From: Colimorpha sp045222295
Lineage (GTDB): Bacteria; Bacteroidota; Bacteroidia; Bacteroidales; P3
Direction of reading: 5' to 3'
Assembly: GCA_045222295.1 (NCBI GenBank)
Contig: JBGUXP010000004.1
Location: 5,068-69,067 of the forward strand
Length of the DNA: 64,000 nt
Positions within the stretch are counted from its first letter, which is position 1, and the number at the start of each line of letters is the position of its first letter. The notes beneath the pieces are model-generated. The model ran no database searches, was not told the origin of the DNA, and worked only from the letters and a program-made list of their open reading frames with translations. The translations under genes were made by a program, and so were the position numbers. Of the stretch, positions 25,565 through 34,156 are shown piece by piece.

Positions 25565-28396
25565 TCAACGTATCAGCGTTACCGTGCCCGTAAGCACCTT
25601 TGTCTGTTTCGGCTCATATTCGTTGGTGTACCTGATGACGTAAACATAGGCACCCTGCACGCACGGTTCTCCTCTCAGGTCTCGTCCGTCCCATGCACAA
25701 TCCACACCCGTGCACTCAAACACCATCTCTCCCCGGCGGTTGTATATCTTCATCTCTTGACGCAGTGTTTTCGTGCTCACCGAGCTGAATAAGTTATTTC
25801 CTGTCGGGTTGTCGGGAGTAAAGGCGTTGGGAATCCAGAATGCCTCCTTGTTCAGCGGGATGTATATCTTCGCCGTGTCCACACAACCATACTGGCTACT
25901 CTCTATCAGGATGATGTTTGCTCCGTCCATCTCCGATGGTATTGTGTAATAGGCTGTCGAACCCGTCTGGTCTGAACCATTCGGGAACTTCCACACCCGG
26001 CTGTCTCCCCCGATAGAGATGTCTGTCAGCACCGCATTCAGGTTGTCAATCGTGAAATATTCCACATCAGACTGCAACTTGGCAGTCAGTGGATGGAGCG
26101 TGAACTGCAGCTGCACAATAGAGTCGCAGTCCCAGCGGTTCTTTAGCACCACTGTATCGGTGGCCATCGTTGCGGTGTTGCTGTTGGTATAGGTATGTCC
26201 GTTAATCCATGTGTAAGGCTTGCAGTCGTCTACAGGAACCACCGTCTTCGACACGTCCATCACCGTCAGGTCTAGACGCACCACGCTGTCGCATCCTAAC
26301 TGTGAATGCAGGGTCACAAACGTCGTACGTGGGTCTGTGCTGTTGGTGTAAGTATTATAGACGTGACCGTTCGTATCCCATGAGTAGGTCTCTCCACGAC
26401 AGATGCCAGCCACCGTTGTTGAGTCAAACTTCGGGAACACCCTCAGCATCATGGTGTCGAAACTATGGCATCCGCTCGCGTAGTCTGCCGTTATCTCTAT
26501 GATTAGTGTATCGATTTTGTTTGCTCTAAGGCCTGTCGTCGGCAGCTGTGAGGTCTGTATTGTCAGCAGTCTTGTCTTCGCTGTGTCTCCCACTTTCGTA
26601 TAGTCCCTCTTCTCATACAGCGCTGTGTCCAACACTAGGGTGTCGTTTCCCGTCACGCGGAACAATTCAGTCATCTGGTAGTTGTCGACAGTCAAATAAT
26701 TGTTTCTCAGTTGTGGGTCTCCCTCGCCAACCAGCGTGTCAAGCAATATTTTGTTTCCGTTGGAAATGCGCGACACACTCCACACCTCATGTTTAATCTC
26801 CTGGAGTTTGTTCATGTCAACCCTCATCCGAGCAATATCTTCAATACACACATCCAGTTTTTTCGGCTGCCTATCTGTTACCGTAACTTTGTGCAGGTTC
26901 AGGTAATCTAGCGTGTCCACGCCAACCATAATCGAATCCTTCAGGTCGTAGGGGTTCATATTGGCATCCCTGAACCTTAGGAAGAAGACATACTTTGTCG
27001 GCGTCTTCGGACTCACGTAGGCTTTCGTCAGGAACTTGCAAGGGTAGTCGTCGTTCTGCTCGTGCATTGGCAAATAGTATCCGTCTGGGTCGTTAATCGC
27101 CGCCGGAAAGTCCTCAGCGTTCCTCAAAGTGTCGTTCACTGTGCGGTGTTCCAACTGGTAGTTAGTCCATACCGTGTCCAGGGTGTATTCAGTCCATACC
27201 GTGTCTAGGGTGTAGTCGGTCGTGCTCGTCCACGTCGTGTCCAGTCGGTAGGCCGTCCATGTTGTGTCCAGTCGGTAGGCCGTCCACGTTGTATCCACAA
27301 CATTTCGCTCTTTGTACCACCCGTAGGTGACAGCCGTTTGTCCCCACGGAGTGAAGCGGAACGCTCTGTATGACATGTTCGATGTGAAGGGATTCAGCCC
27401 TGAGGGGTAGAATGCTGCTGGCTTCCCATTGATCTGACTCCATCCGTTTGAGGCCGAAGGATTGCTGTTGGCAACTTGGTTTACACCTGTTGCATTCTGG
27501 ATACCGATGATACCATTGCCACCGTTCCAACTTGAGCAAACATTCCTTTCCTTGACATGCACCTCAATGATGTTGGAGCCCTCGTAGCAGACAATCTGAT
27601 AAGTGCAATGAAGCGAGTTGCAGCTATACTGCGGCACGTCGTTCCACGAGCAGATAATCTTACGGCAGGGGTATTCATCGCGCACGCTATAGTAAATGCC
27701 CCAGTTTGCGGCTCCAGTCGTGTGGGCACTCGTTGAAGGATAGGTGTCCTCGTATACCCCGTAAATGGCGTCGCGCATATAACTCAAACTTCCGGGAGCT
27801 CCACTCAAGCCGTCTGTCCACGGGATGCCGGCCGAATAGCTCCAAGGACAGGAGGGGCCCGTGGATGTAGTGTTAGTGACGGGCACTGGGCCAAAGGCTA
27901 CCAGTCCGTTGGCTCCCAAGACAAACGATGATTTCTGTATTCCGAAGAAATAGAATGGATAGGGGATAGTGGTCGAATAATTTGAGAAGTTATCGTCGGT
28001 CGTAATGGGCATTCGCGTGCCCAGGGCAAACGTCGGGTCGGCAGGGTCATACGGAATCTCGTCTACATAGTATGTACCGTTGAATCGGCGCGCTGGGATG
28101 TTGGGCGTGCACGACAGCACTATCTGCCTTTGTTCGCAGGTTACCACGGTGTCCCACCCCTCCCGGCGGTAGCGCACCGTCGTAGTGTGGTCTCCCGGCA
28201 GTTCGTGGTGGTCGCCCTTCTGCTTGATGATAACCTCGGGGCAGCGCGACGGCACATCGGGCCAGCGGTACTGCTCACACTCCCCGCCGTACCATATCGA
28301 ATTCGGCATGCCCGCCGACTGGCTTTGTGCTACATAACCCGTCGCCAAAGCTGTCGCGATAACGACTAACTTCTTTATTGATTTATATTTACGCAT
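25565..28396 (-). CDS. T9SS type B cargo protein with 9-residue tandem repeats
   Basis: This 943-residue secreted protein has a signal peptide (VVIATALATGYVAQSQ). The N-terminal third resembles a surface domain with several Cys and aromatic residues. Residues about 366-415 hold five copies of a DTTWTAYRL-like repeat. Residues about 690-790 contain two modules of the CxxxYxWxxGHxYxxS...GCDSVVxL type, common in Bacteroidota adhesins. The C-terminus (about 850-943) is a type B sorting domain: FWIPNAFTPDNPTGNN, KIYNRRGEMVFE, WDGRDLRGEPCVQGAYVY. No enzyme motif was seen. It heads an operon with asd, gldH and uvrC. Confidence 0.83.
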   Translation of the reverse strand: MRKYKSIKKLVVIATALATGYVAQSQSAGMPNSIWYGGECEQYRWPDVPSRCPEVIIKQKGDHHELPGDHTTTVRYRREGWDTVVTCEQRQIVLSCTPNIPARRFNGTYYVDEIPYDPADPTFALGTRMPITTDDNFSNYSTTIPYPFYFFGIQKSSFVLGANGLVAFGPVPVTNTTSTGPSCPWSYSAGIPWTDGLSGAPGSLSYMRDAIYGVYEDTYPSTSAHTTGAANWGIYYSVRDEYPCRKIICSWNDVPQYSCNSLHCTYQIVCYEGSNIIEVHVKERNVCSSWNGGNGIIGIQNATGVNQVANSNPSASNGWSQINGKPAAFYPSGLNPFTSNMSYRAFRFTPWGQTAVTYGWYKERNVVDTTWTAYRLDTTWTAYRLDTTWTSTTDYTLDTVWTEYTLDTVWTNYQLEHRTVNDTLRNAEDFPAAINDPDGYYLPMHEQNDDYPCKFLTKAYVSPKTPTKYVFFLRFRDANMNPYDLKDSIMVGVDTLDYLNLHKVTVTDRQPKKLDVCIEDIARMRVDMNKLQEIKHEVWSVSRISNGNKILLDTLVGEGDPQLRNNYLTVDNYQMTELFRVTGNDTLVLDTALYEKRDYTKVGDTAKTRLLTIQTSQLPTTGLRANKIDTLIIEITADYASGCHSFDTMMLRVFPKFDSTTVAGICRGETYSWDTNGHVYNTYTNSTDPRTTFVTLHSQLGCDSVVRLDLTVMDVSKTVVPVDDCKPYTWINGHTYTNSNTATMATDTVVLKNRWDCDSIVQLQFTLHPLTAKLQSDVEYFTIDNLNAVLTDISIGGDSRVWKFPNGSDQTGSTAYYTIPSEMDGANIILIESSQYGCVDTAKIYIPLNKEAFWIPNAFTPDNPTGNNLFSSVSTKTLRQEMKIYNRRGEMVFECTGVDCAWDGRDLRGEPCVQGAYVYVIRYTNEYEPKQTKVLTGTVTLIR
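27154..27300 (-). repeat. 27-bp tandem repeats in the T9SS cargo gene
   Basis: Five units, mostly 27 bp, encode DTTWTAYRL, DTTWTAYRL, a longer DTTWTSTTDYTL, DTVWTEYTL and DTVWTNYQL. The first two copies are nearly identical at DNA level, which suggests recent duplication and possible copy-number variation. Confidence 0.88.
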
Positions 28397-28422
28397 AATT
28401 CTGTCTTTTTTCTAATAAAATG

Positions 28423-28430
28423 CAAAGATA
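28423..28430 (-). promoter_or_regulatory. -7 box upstream of the T9SS cargo gene
   Basis: The minus strand reads TATCTTTG (CAAAGATA on plus), 27 bp upstream of the ATG. A -33 element is not evident. Confidence 0.5.
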
Positions 28431-28561
28431 CAAAAAATTTTTCTTTTTCTACCCTATAGACATAATAAACTTCTTCCAATTTCATAATTAACACAATTTA
28501 ACATTATTCACCTGCGAGGAACCGGGGTGTCGGCCTGTCAATGTATCTTTTGGAGCCATCT

Positions 28562-28606
28562 CCTCTGTACATCCTCTGTGTCTCCTCTGTATCCAATACA
28601 GAGAAA
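28562..28606. repeat. Second copy of the 11-bp tandem repeat with hairpin
   Basis: CCTCTGTACAT, CCTCTGTGTCT and CCTCTGTATCC are followed by AATACAGAG and an A run. CTCTGTAT pairs with ATACAGAG around CCA. It has the same layout as the repeat at 18064-18128. Confidence 0.82.
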
Positions 28607-28717
28607 AAATATTGTTTGCACATACAATAAATAATATATATATACGTTAATGGGGTTGATAGGTTGATAAGAGTTGATAAGATTGGATAAGAATAAATAA
28701 AAAAAAACAATTATATT

Positions 28718-31042
28718 ATGAAGAATTTAGTAATAGTTGAGTCGCCTGCGAAGGCGAAGACGATCGAGAAGTTTCTCGGGAAGGACTATACGGTGAAGTC
28801 GAGTTACGGCCATATCCGTGATTTGGCGAAGAAGGAGATGAGCATCGATGTGGAGAATGACTATGAGCCCCAGTATCAGATTAGCGACGACAAGCGTTCG
28901 CTGGTTAGCGAGTTGCAGAAGGCGGTGAAGAGCGCCGACAAGGTGTGGCTTGCATCCGATGAGGACCGCGAGGGAGAGGCCATTGCGTGGCATCTGCAGG
29001 AGACGCTGAAGCTGAATCCGGAGACGACGCAGAGGATTGTCTTCAATGAGATCACCAAGACGGCCATCCTCCACGCCATCGAGAACCCGCGAGGGATAGA
29101 CATGAACCTCGTTGATGCCCAGCAGGCACGCCGTGTCCTCGACCGCCTTGTGGGTTATGAAATCAGCCCCATCCTCTGGAGCAAGATCAAGCCCGCCCTG
29201 AGTGCGGGGAGGGTGCAGAGCGTGGCGGTGCGCCTGATCGTGGAGCGCGAGAACGAAATCAAGGCCTTCGAGAGCAAACCCTATTTCCGTGTGACGGCAC
29301 AGTTCCACCCTGTCGATAGTCAGAAAATGCTCAGTGCCGAGCTGGGACGTCATTTTGAGACCGAGGCCGAGGCTGAAGCCTTTCTCAAGAGCCTCGTTGG
29401 TGTCAGCTTCAAGGTGAGCAAGATAGAGACGAAGCCTGCTCACCGCACTCCCGCACCACCGTTCACGACGAGCACTCTCCAGCAGGAGGCCAGCCGCAAG
29501 CTGGGCTTCAGCGTGGCTCGCACTATGCAGGTGGCGCAGCAGCTGTATGAGAGTGGATATATCACCTATATGCGTACCGACAGCGTAAACCTCAGCGATT
29601 TGGCGCTCAGTATGGCCAAGCAAGAGATTTCCGCCCAGTATGGTGCCGAATATGTGAAGACCCGCCGTTACCAGACGAAGACCAAGGGAGCCCAAGAGGC
29701 CCACGAGGCCATTCGCCCGACGGATATGACGGCCCAAACCATCAATGCTGAGAGCGCCCAGCGCCGCCTCTATGAGCTGATCTGGAAACGCACTGTTGCC
29801 AGCCAGATGGCCGACGCCGAAATTGAGAAGACCGAGATGGAAATCTCTACGGGTGGCAACTTGAACTTCCAGTGCTCGGGCGAGCAGGTGAAGTTCGACG
29901 GCTTCCTGAAGGTTTACCTGGAGAGCACGGACGACGAGGAACCTGCCGCCGAGGGTGCCAAGATGCTGCCGCGCCTGCCGGAAGGCACTCTCTTGACCAT
30001 GGAGAGCTGTGAGGCGTCGGAACATTGGACGCAGCATCCGCCTCGCTATACCGAGGCCAGCCTTGTGAAGAAACTCGAGGATCTGGGTATTGGACGTCCC
30101 TCGACATACGCTCCCACCATCAGCACCATTCTTAAGCGCGAATACATCATGAAAGAAGACCGCGAGGGCGAGGAAAAGAAAGGCGTTGTGCTGGCGCTGA
30201 AGGGTGGCCAGGTGAAACGTACGGAGAAGGTTGAAAAGGGATATGCCGAGAAGGGCAAGCTCTTCCCGACCGACATCGGATGTGTGGTCAACGACTTTCT
30301 CATGGGCCACTTCTCGAATATCATGGACTACAACTTCACGGCCACCGTTGAAAAGGATTTCGACGAGATTGCCGCCGGCAAGAAGGAGTGGCGTAAAGTC
30401 ATCGACCGCTTCTATGTGCCGTTCCACAAGAATATCCGCCAGACACAACAGACGAGCCAGCGCACCACAGGCAGCCGCCTGTTGGGTGTGGACCCCAAGA
30501 GCGGCAAGAATGTCTATGCGAAGATTGGCCGTTATGGCACGCTTGTGCAAATTGGCGAGACCAATACCGACGAGAAGCCTTTGTTTGCTAGCATGAAGAA
30601 GGGTCAGAGCATCGAGACCATCACGTTGGAAGAGGCCCTCGGTCTCTTCGCCTTGCCTCGCACGTTGGGACAGTTTGAGGAAAAGGATGTCACGGTGAGC
30701 ATCGGCAAGTTTGGCCCCTATGTGCGGCACAACAACAAATTCTACTCCCTCGGCAAGAACGATGATCCGTATGATGTGACCCTTGAGCGCTCCATCGAAA
30801 TTATCAAGACCAAGCGCGAGGCCGAGGAAAAGAAGGAAGAGCTGAAGAAAAACTTCCCTCATGAGATAGGCGTGCAGGATGGCGAGGTGGTGGTGAGCAA
30901 CAGCGGCCGCTTTGGACCCTATCTGACCTATAAGGGTGAGAACTTCCGGCTGGCAAAGACTGTCGACCCGCTGACGATTACGCTGGCTGAAGCAATGGAA
31001 ATCATTACTAACGCAGGAAAGAAGAAAAGCAAGAAGAAATAA
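28718..31042 (+). CDS. topA: DNA topoisomerase I
   Basis: This 774-residue type IA topoisomerase relaxes negative supercoils. The Toprim domain begins LVIVESPAKAKTIEKFLG. The acidic cluster DEDREGEAIAWHL is near residue 88. The active-site tyrosine is in GYITYMRTDSVNLS (around residue 285). Unlike the E. coli enzyme, the C-terminus lacks four-cysteine zinc fingers. It has topoisomerase C-terminal repeats such as GRYGTLVQIG, KFGPYVRHNNKFYSL and GRFGPYLTYKGENF, then a lysine-rich end. This arrangement is usual in Bacteroidota. Confidence 0.96.
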   Translation: MKNLVIVESPAKAKTIEKFLGKDYTVKSSYGHIRDLAKKEMSIDVENDYEPQYQISDDKRSLVSELQKAVKSADKVWLASDEDREGEAIAWHLQETLKLNPETTQRIVFNEITKTAILHAIENPRGIDMNLVDAQQARRVLDRLVGYEISPILWSKIKPALSAGRVQSVAVRLIVERENEIKAFESKPYFRVTAQFHPVDSQKMLSAELGRHFETEAEAEAFLKSLVGVSFKVSKIETKPAHRTPAPPFTTSTLQQEASRKLGFSVARTMQVAQQLYESGYITYMRTDSVNLSDLALSMAKQEISAQYGAEYVKTRRYQTKTKGAQEAHEAIRPTDMTAQTINAESAQRRLYELIWKRTVASQMADAEIEKTEMEISTGGNLNFQCSGEQVKFDGFLKVYLESTDDEEPAAEGAKMLPRLPEGTLLTMESCEASEHWTQHPPRYTEASLVKKLEDLGIGRPSTYAPTISTILKREYIMKEDREGEEKKGVVLALKGGQVKRTEKVEKGYAEKGKLFPTDIGCVVNDFLMGHFSNIMDYNFTATVEKDFDEIAAGKKEWRKVIDRFYVPFHKNIRQTQQTSQRTTGSRLLGVDPKSGKNVYAKIGRYGTLVQIGETNTDEKPLFASMKKGQSIETITLEEALGLFALPRTLGQFEEKDVTVSIGKFGPYVRHNNKFYSLGKNDDPYDVTLERSIEIIKTKREAEEKKEELKKNFPHEIGVQDGEVVVSNSGRFGPYLTYKGENFRLAKTVDPLTITLAEAMEIITNAGKKKSKKK

Positions 31043-31074
31043 GTGGGTAGATGGTAATGGGTAGCTGGTAGCAC

Positions 31075-33018
31075 ATGAAACTGAGTGTAATCATAGTCAA
31101 CTACAATGTCAAGTACTTCCTCAAACAGTGCTTGTCGTCGGTCTATGGCTCCGAGAGGAGTCTTGCTGACGGCAGCAAGCTGGATTTGGAGGTATGGGTG
31201 GTTGACAACGACTCTGTGGACGGCAGCGTGGAGATGGTGAGGAAGGATTTTCCTCAGGTGAACGTCATAGAGAACCACGATAATGTGGGCTTTGCCAAAG
31301 CCAACAACCAGGCGCTTGTTCAAATTGGAATTCAGAATTCGGAATTCGGAAACGACGACCTAGTACCTCAGAACTCGGACTTCATACTTCTGCTGAATCC
31401 CGATACGGTGGTGGAGCGCGACACTTTCGTTCGCTGTGTGGACTTCTTCCTGCAACATCCCGACTGTGGCGGCCTGACAGTAAAGATGGTTGACGGCGAC
31501 GGCAACTTCCTCAAAGAGAGCAAGCGCGGATTCCCTTCGCCGGAAGCTTCGTTCTATAAGATTTCGGGTCTGACAAGGCTATTCCCCCACTCGCGGCGCT
31601 TTGCGGCCTATTATTTGGGCCATCTGTCGGAAGACGAGGAGAACGAGATAGAAATCATGCCCGGTGCTTTCCTGATGCTACGCCGCGAGGTGTATGAGCA
31701 GATAGGTGGATTGGATGAGCGTTACTTCATGTACGGCGAGGACATTGACTACTCTTGGCGCATCCGACTGGCGGGGTGGAAAAACCACTACCTGCCGGAG
31801 ACCCATATTATCCACTACAAGGGCGAGAGCACCAAGAAGGGCTCGATGAACTACGTCTATACCTTCTACAACGCCATGTCTATCTTTGTAAAGTGCTATT
31901 TTTCAGGAGGCAATGCACGCCTGTTCAATGCCCTGCTGAGGATGGCTATCTGGTTACGTGCCACGGTGGCGTGGATGAAGAGGGTAGGAGGGAAGGTGGC
32001 AGTGCCGCTGGCTGACTTTGCAGTGGCTTTCAGCGGCTTCTTTCTGCTGAAACAGCTGTGGGCTTCGCAGTGGGCAAACAATATCGACTACTATCCGGTC
32101 CAGTATACGCAAGTGGTGATACCGCTTTATATCCTTATCCTGATGTGCAGCAGTTGGCTCGGAGGAGGCTACGACAAGCCAGTGCGTCCCATGCGCATCG
32201 TGAAAGGTATGGGGGTAGGCCTGCTCCTCCTGCTGTCGTTCTATTCTCTGCTCGACGAAGGGCAGCGATACTCAAGGATGCTGCTGTTGGCAGGCTCCGT
32301 CTGGACACTTGTAGGGATTCTGTTGATACGAGTGTTGCTGAGTGCGATGCATATTAAAGGATACGCGCTACGCGCACGCAGGCGAGGAAACGTGCTGGTC
32401 ATAGGTTCCGAGGAAGAGGCTGCGCGTGTGCGGAGACTTTATCTCTCGATGGGCATCCCCGCTGAGAATGTCATCACCGGTGCCCCCGGTCAAACCAGTC
32501 GTTTGCAGGACCTGATAAGGGTGGAGCGTGTGGAGGAGGTGGTCTTCTGTGGCGCTGACGTGGAACTCAAAGATATTATCTCCCACATGGCTACATTGAA
32601 AACCACGGGAGTGGAATACAAGATTGCCCCGGCTGATGGCGATTTTGTCATCGGCAGCGAGAGTATCCTCTCCAAGGAGAACATCTACTTGGACAATCTG
32701 GTTCTCGTCACTACTGACACCTGTCGCCGCAATAAACGACTCTTCGACCTAGGTGTCTCTTTGCTACTTCTGCTGCTTTCGCCACTGCTCTGCTGTTTCC
32801 AACAGCGCAAAAAACAGTTTCTTGGCCATTGTCTGCAGGTTCTCTTTGGGCATTGCAGCTGGGTGGGCTACCGTGGTCGTAAGGGCGTTTTTACCCCAGC
32901 CGACATTGTGGAAACGGTCTCCCCTGAGGTGCAGGAACGCTTGATGTTGCGCTATATGCGTCACTACAAAACCTCCACCGATGCTGCCATCCTGTTGAAA
33001 AATTGGAATAGACTATGA
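31075..33018 (+). CDS. Family 2 glycosyltransferase with membrane and C-terminal sugar-transferase-like part
   Basis: This 647-residue protein starts with a GT2 GT-A domain (residues 1 to about 270): SVIIVNYNVKYFLKQCLSS, VDNDSVDGSVEMV, LLNPDTVV and the acceptor motif YFMYGEDIDYSWR. Several membrane helices lie at about 310-440. The C-terminal part has a Rossmann-like nucleotide-binding segment (VLVIGSEEEAARV) and a region resembling the end of polyprenyl-phosphate sugar transferases. It probably works in surface polysaccharide or lipid-linked glycan synthesis. Residues about 83-103 hold a repeat-encoded insert (IQNSEFGNDDLVPQNS) just before LLLNPDT. It overlaps the next gene by 4 bp. Confidence 0.85.
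   Translation: MKLSVIIVNYNVKYFLKQCLSSVYGSERSLADGSKLDLEVWVVDNDSVDGSVEMVRKDFPQVNVIENHDNVGFAKANNQALVQIGIQNSEFGNDDLVPQNSDFILLLNPDTVVERDTFVRCVDFFLQHPDCGGLTVKMVDGDGNFLKESKRGFPSPEASFYKISGLTRLFPHSRRFAAYYLGHLSEDEENEIEIMPGAFLMLRREVYEQIGGLDERYFMYGEDIDYSWRIRLAGWKNHYLPETHIIHYKGESTKKGSMNYVYTFYNAMSIFVKCYFSGGNARLFNALLRMAIWLRATVAWMKRVGGKVAVPLADFAVAFSGFFLLKQLWASQWANNIDYYPVQYTQVVIPLYILILMCSSWLGGGYDKPVRPMRIVKGMGVGLLLLLSFYSLLDEGQRYSRMLLLAGSVWTLVGILLIRVLLSAMHIKGYALRARRRGNVLVIGSEEEAARVRRLYLSMGIPAENVITGAPGQTSRLQDLIRVERVEEVVFCGADVELKDIISHMATLKTTGVEYKIAPADGDFVIGSESILSKENIYLDNLVLVTTDTCRRNKRLFDLGVSLLLLLLSPLLCCFQQRKKQFLGHCLQVLFGHCSWVGYRGRKGVFTPADIVETVSPEVQERLMLRYMRHYKTSTDAAILLKNWNRL
31323..31386. repeat. Repeat-encoded insert in the glycosyltransferase
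   Basis: AATTGGAATTCAGAATTCGG and GAATTCGG units and the related CTCAGAACTCGGACTTC follow one another in frame, just upstream of the conserved LLLNPDT codons. Confidence 0.65.
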
Positions 33019-33713
33019 AAAAGACACTCATTATACTTTCGCTACTGGTTGTTACGGCCGCAGTGCAGGCTCAGCGAATTCACGGTTTCGTCTCCTCGGG
33101 CGTCACATTGTCGCAGATTGAGGGCGACGAATTGAAGGGCTTCAGCAAGTGGGGCTATATTGGGGGTGTGGGCGCTATCGTGGGCTTCGACCGCTACGAG
33201 ACATGGAACCTCAGCCTCGAAGCACTCTTCTCCCAACGCGGCTCCTACAATGGATCTGGCGATCCCTACAGCCTCTCGTTGCGGTTGGACTATGTCGACA
33301 TACCGTTGATGCTCCACTTTCGCGACCCCTGGGGCGGACTCCTTATGGGTCTTGGTTTGAACTATAGCCGCTTGGTGCAGCAGCCGACAGGCATCATGCG
33401 CTACAATCCCAACTATTTCTTTCCAGACACCACCGACATGGAATTTCTCAACAACGACCTCCAGTTAGTGGCCGACATTCGTTTTCCCGTATGGAAAGGC
33501 TTGTGGTTTAACATCCGGTGGCAATATTCTTTTATCGGCGTGAAGCGTGACTGGGAATTCTCGGAGTTTCGTGGCACCATACCGCAACTCGACGACAATG
33601 GTAACCCGGTCTTGAATCCCGACGGTAGCATCGTCACTGTCCCGCGCCGTATTACATGGCACAACGATTGTTATAATAATACATTGGTATTTCGTCTGAT
33701 ATGGCAGTTTTAG
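33015..33713 (+). CDS. Outer membrane beta-barrel protein, PorT-like
   Basis: This 232-residue protein has a signal peptide (LIILSLLVVTAAVQAQ) and alternating beta-strand segments. It ends in a terminal aromatic residue (LVFRLIWQF), as expected for a small outer membrane barrel. The pattern GFVSSGVTLSQIEGD ... SLEALFSQRGSYN ... YVDIPLMLHF fits the PorT/outer membrane protein beta-barrel family of Bacteroidota. Members include a T9SS component, but this copy cannot be assigned to that role by sequence alone. It overlaps coaD by 13 bp. Confidence 0.78.
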   Translation: MKKTLIILSLLVVTAAVQAQRIHGFVSSGVTLSQIEGDELKGFSKWGYIGGVGAIVGFDRYETWNLSLEALFSQRGSYNGSGDPYSLSLRLDYVDIPLMLHFRDPWGGLLMGLGLNYSRLVQQPTGIMRYNPNYFFPDTTDMEFLNNDLQLVADIRFPVWKGLWFNIRWQYSFIGVKRDWEFSEFRGTIPQLDDNGNPVLNPDGSIVTVPRRITWHNDCYNNTLVFRLIWQF

Positions 33714-34156
33714 CACTCTTTCCCGGCTCCTTCGACCCCTTCACCCGAGGCCACGAGGCCATCCTGCGACGTGTGGCGCCTTTGTTCGACAAGGTTGTCG
33801 TCGCCGTGGGGGTTAACAGCGAGAAAGCTGAACGCGACCGGAGTGGAGCGAACGGCGCCTTCGGCGGCATGTTCACCGTCGAGGAGCGTATGGAGCGTAT
33901 CTGCGAGATGCTGGCCGACTGTCCCACGGTGGAAGTCACCTCCTATGAGGGTATGACCATCGACCTCTGCCACCGGCTGGGAGCCAAGGTCATCATCCGC
34001 GGCATCCGAACGGCGAAAGACCTTGAATACGAGCAGACTGTCGCCGCCGTTAACCGTCTTCAGGACCCCTCCATCGAGACGCTCCTCGTGATGGCCGACC
34101 CCGAGCATGTAGACATCTCCTCCACCCTCGAACGAGAAAAACTGACCCACAAGTGA
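33701..34156 (+). CDS. coaD: Phosphopantetheine adenylyltransferase
   Basis: This 151-residue enzyme carries out the penultimate step of coenzyme A synthesis, joining ATP and 4'-phosphopantetheine to form dephospho-CoA. The ATP-binding motif is PGSFDPFTRGH (residues 8-18). KVIIRGIRTAKDLEYEQ and the ISSTLERE block are typical, the latter corresponding to the family ISST-x-V-R motif. The ATG at 33701 lies inside the end of the preceding gene, and the TGA overlaps a GTG start of recG. Confidence 0.95.
   Translation: MAVLALFPGSFDPFTRGHEAILRRVAPLFDKVVVAVGVNSEKAERDRSGANGAFGGMFTVEERMERICEMLADCPTVEVTSYEGMTIDLCHRLGAKVIIRGIRTAKDLEYEQTVAAVNRLQDPSIETLLVMADPEHVDISSTLEREKLTHK

Larger units (their letters stand above)
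28397..28717. other. Divergent intergenic region upstream of topA
   Basis: This 321-bp gap between two divergent genes holds a -7 box for the cargo gene at 28423-28430 and an 11-bp tandem repeat at 28562-28606. A second AT-rich microrepeat (GGTTGATA, AGAGTTGATAAG, ATTGGATAAG) lies just before topA at about 28655-28692. No convincing TAnnTTTG box for topA was found, although TATTGTTTG at 28610-28618 is close. I see no gene. Confidence 0.6.

Noticed and set aside
28727..30862. Long open frame of 711 codons on the minus strand opposite topA
   Set aside because: It is a shadow of the strongly biased topA codon usage. The plus-strand product has every TopA motif, and the antisense product resembles nothing.
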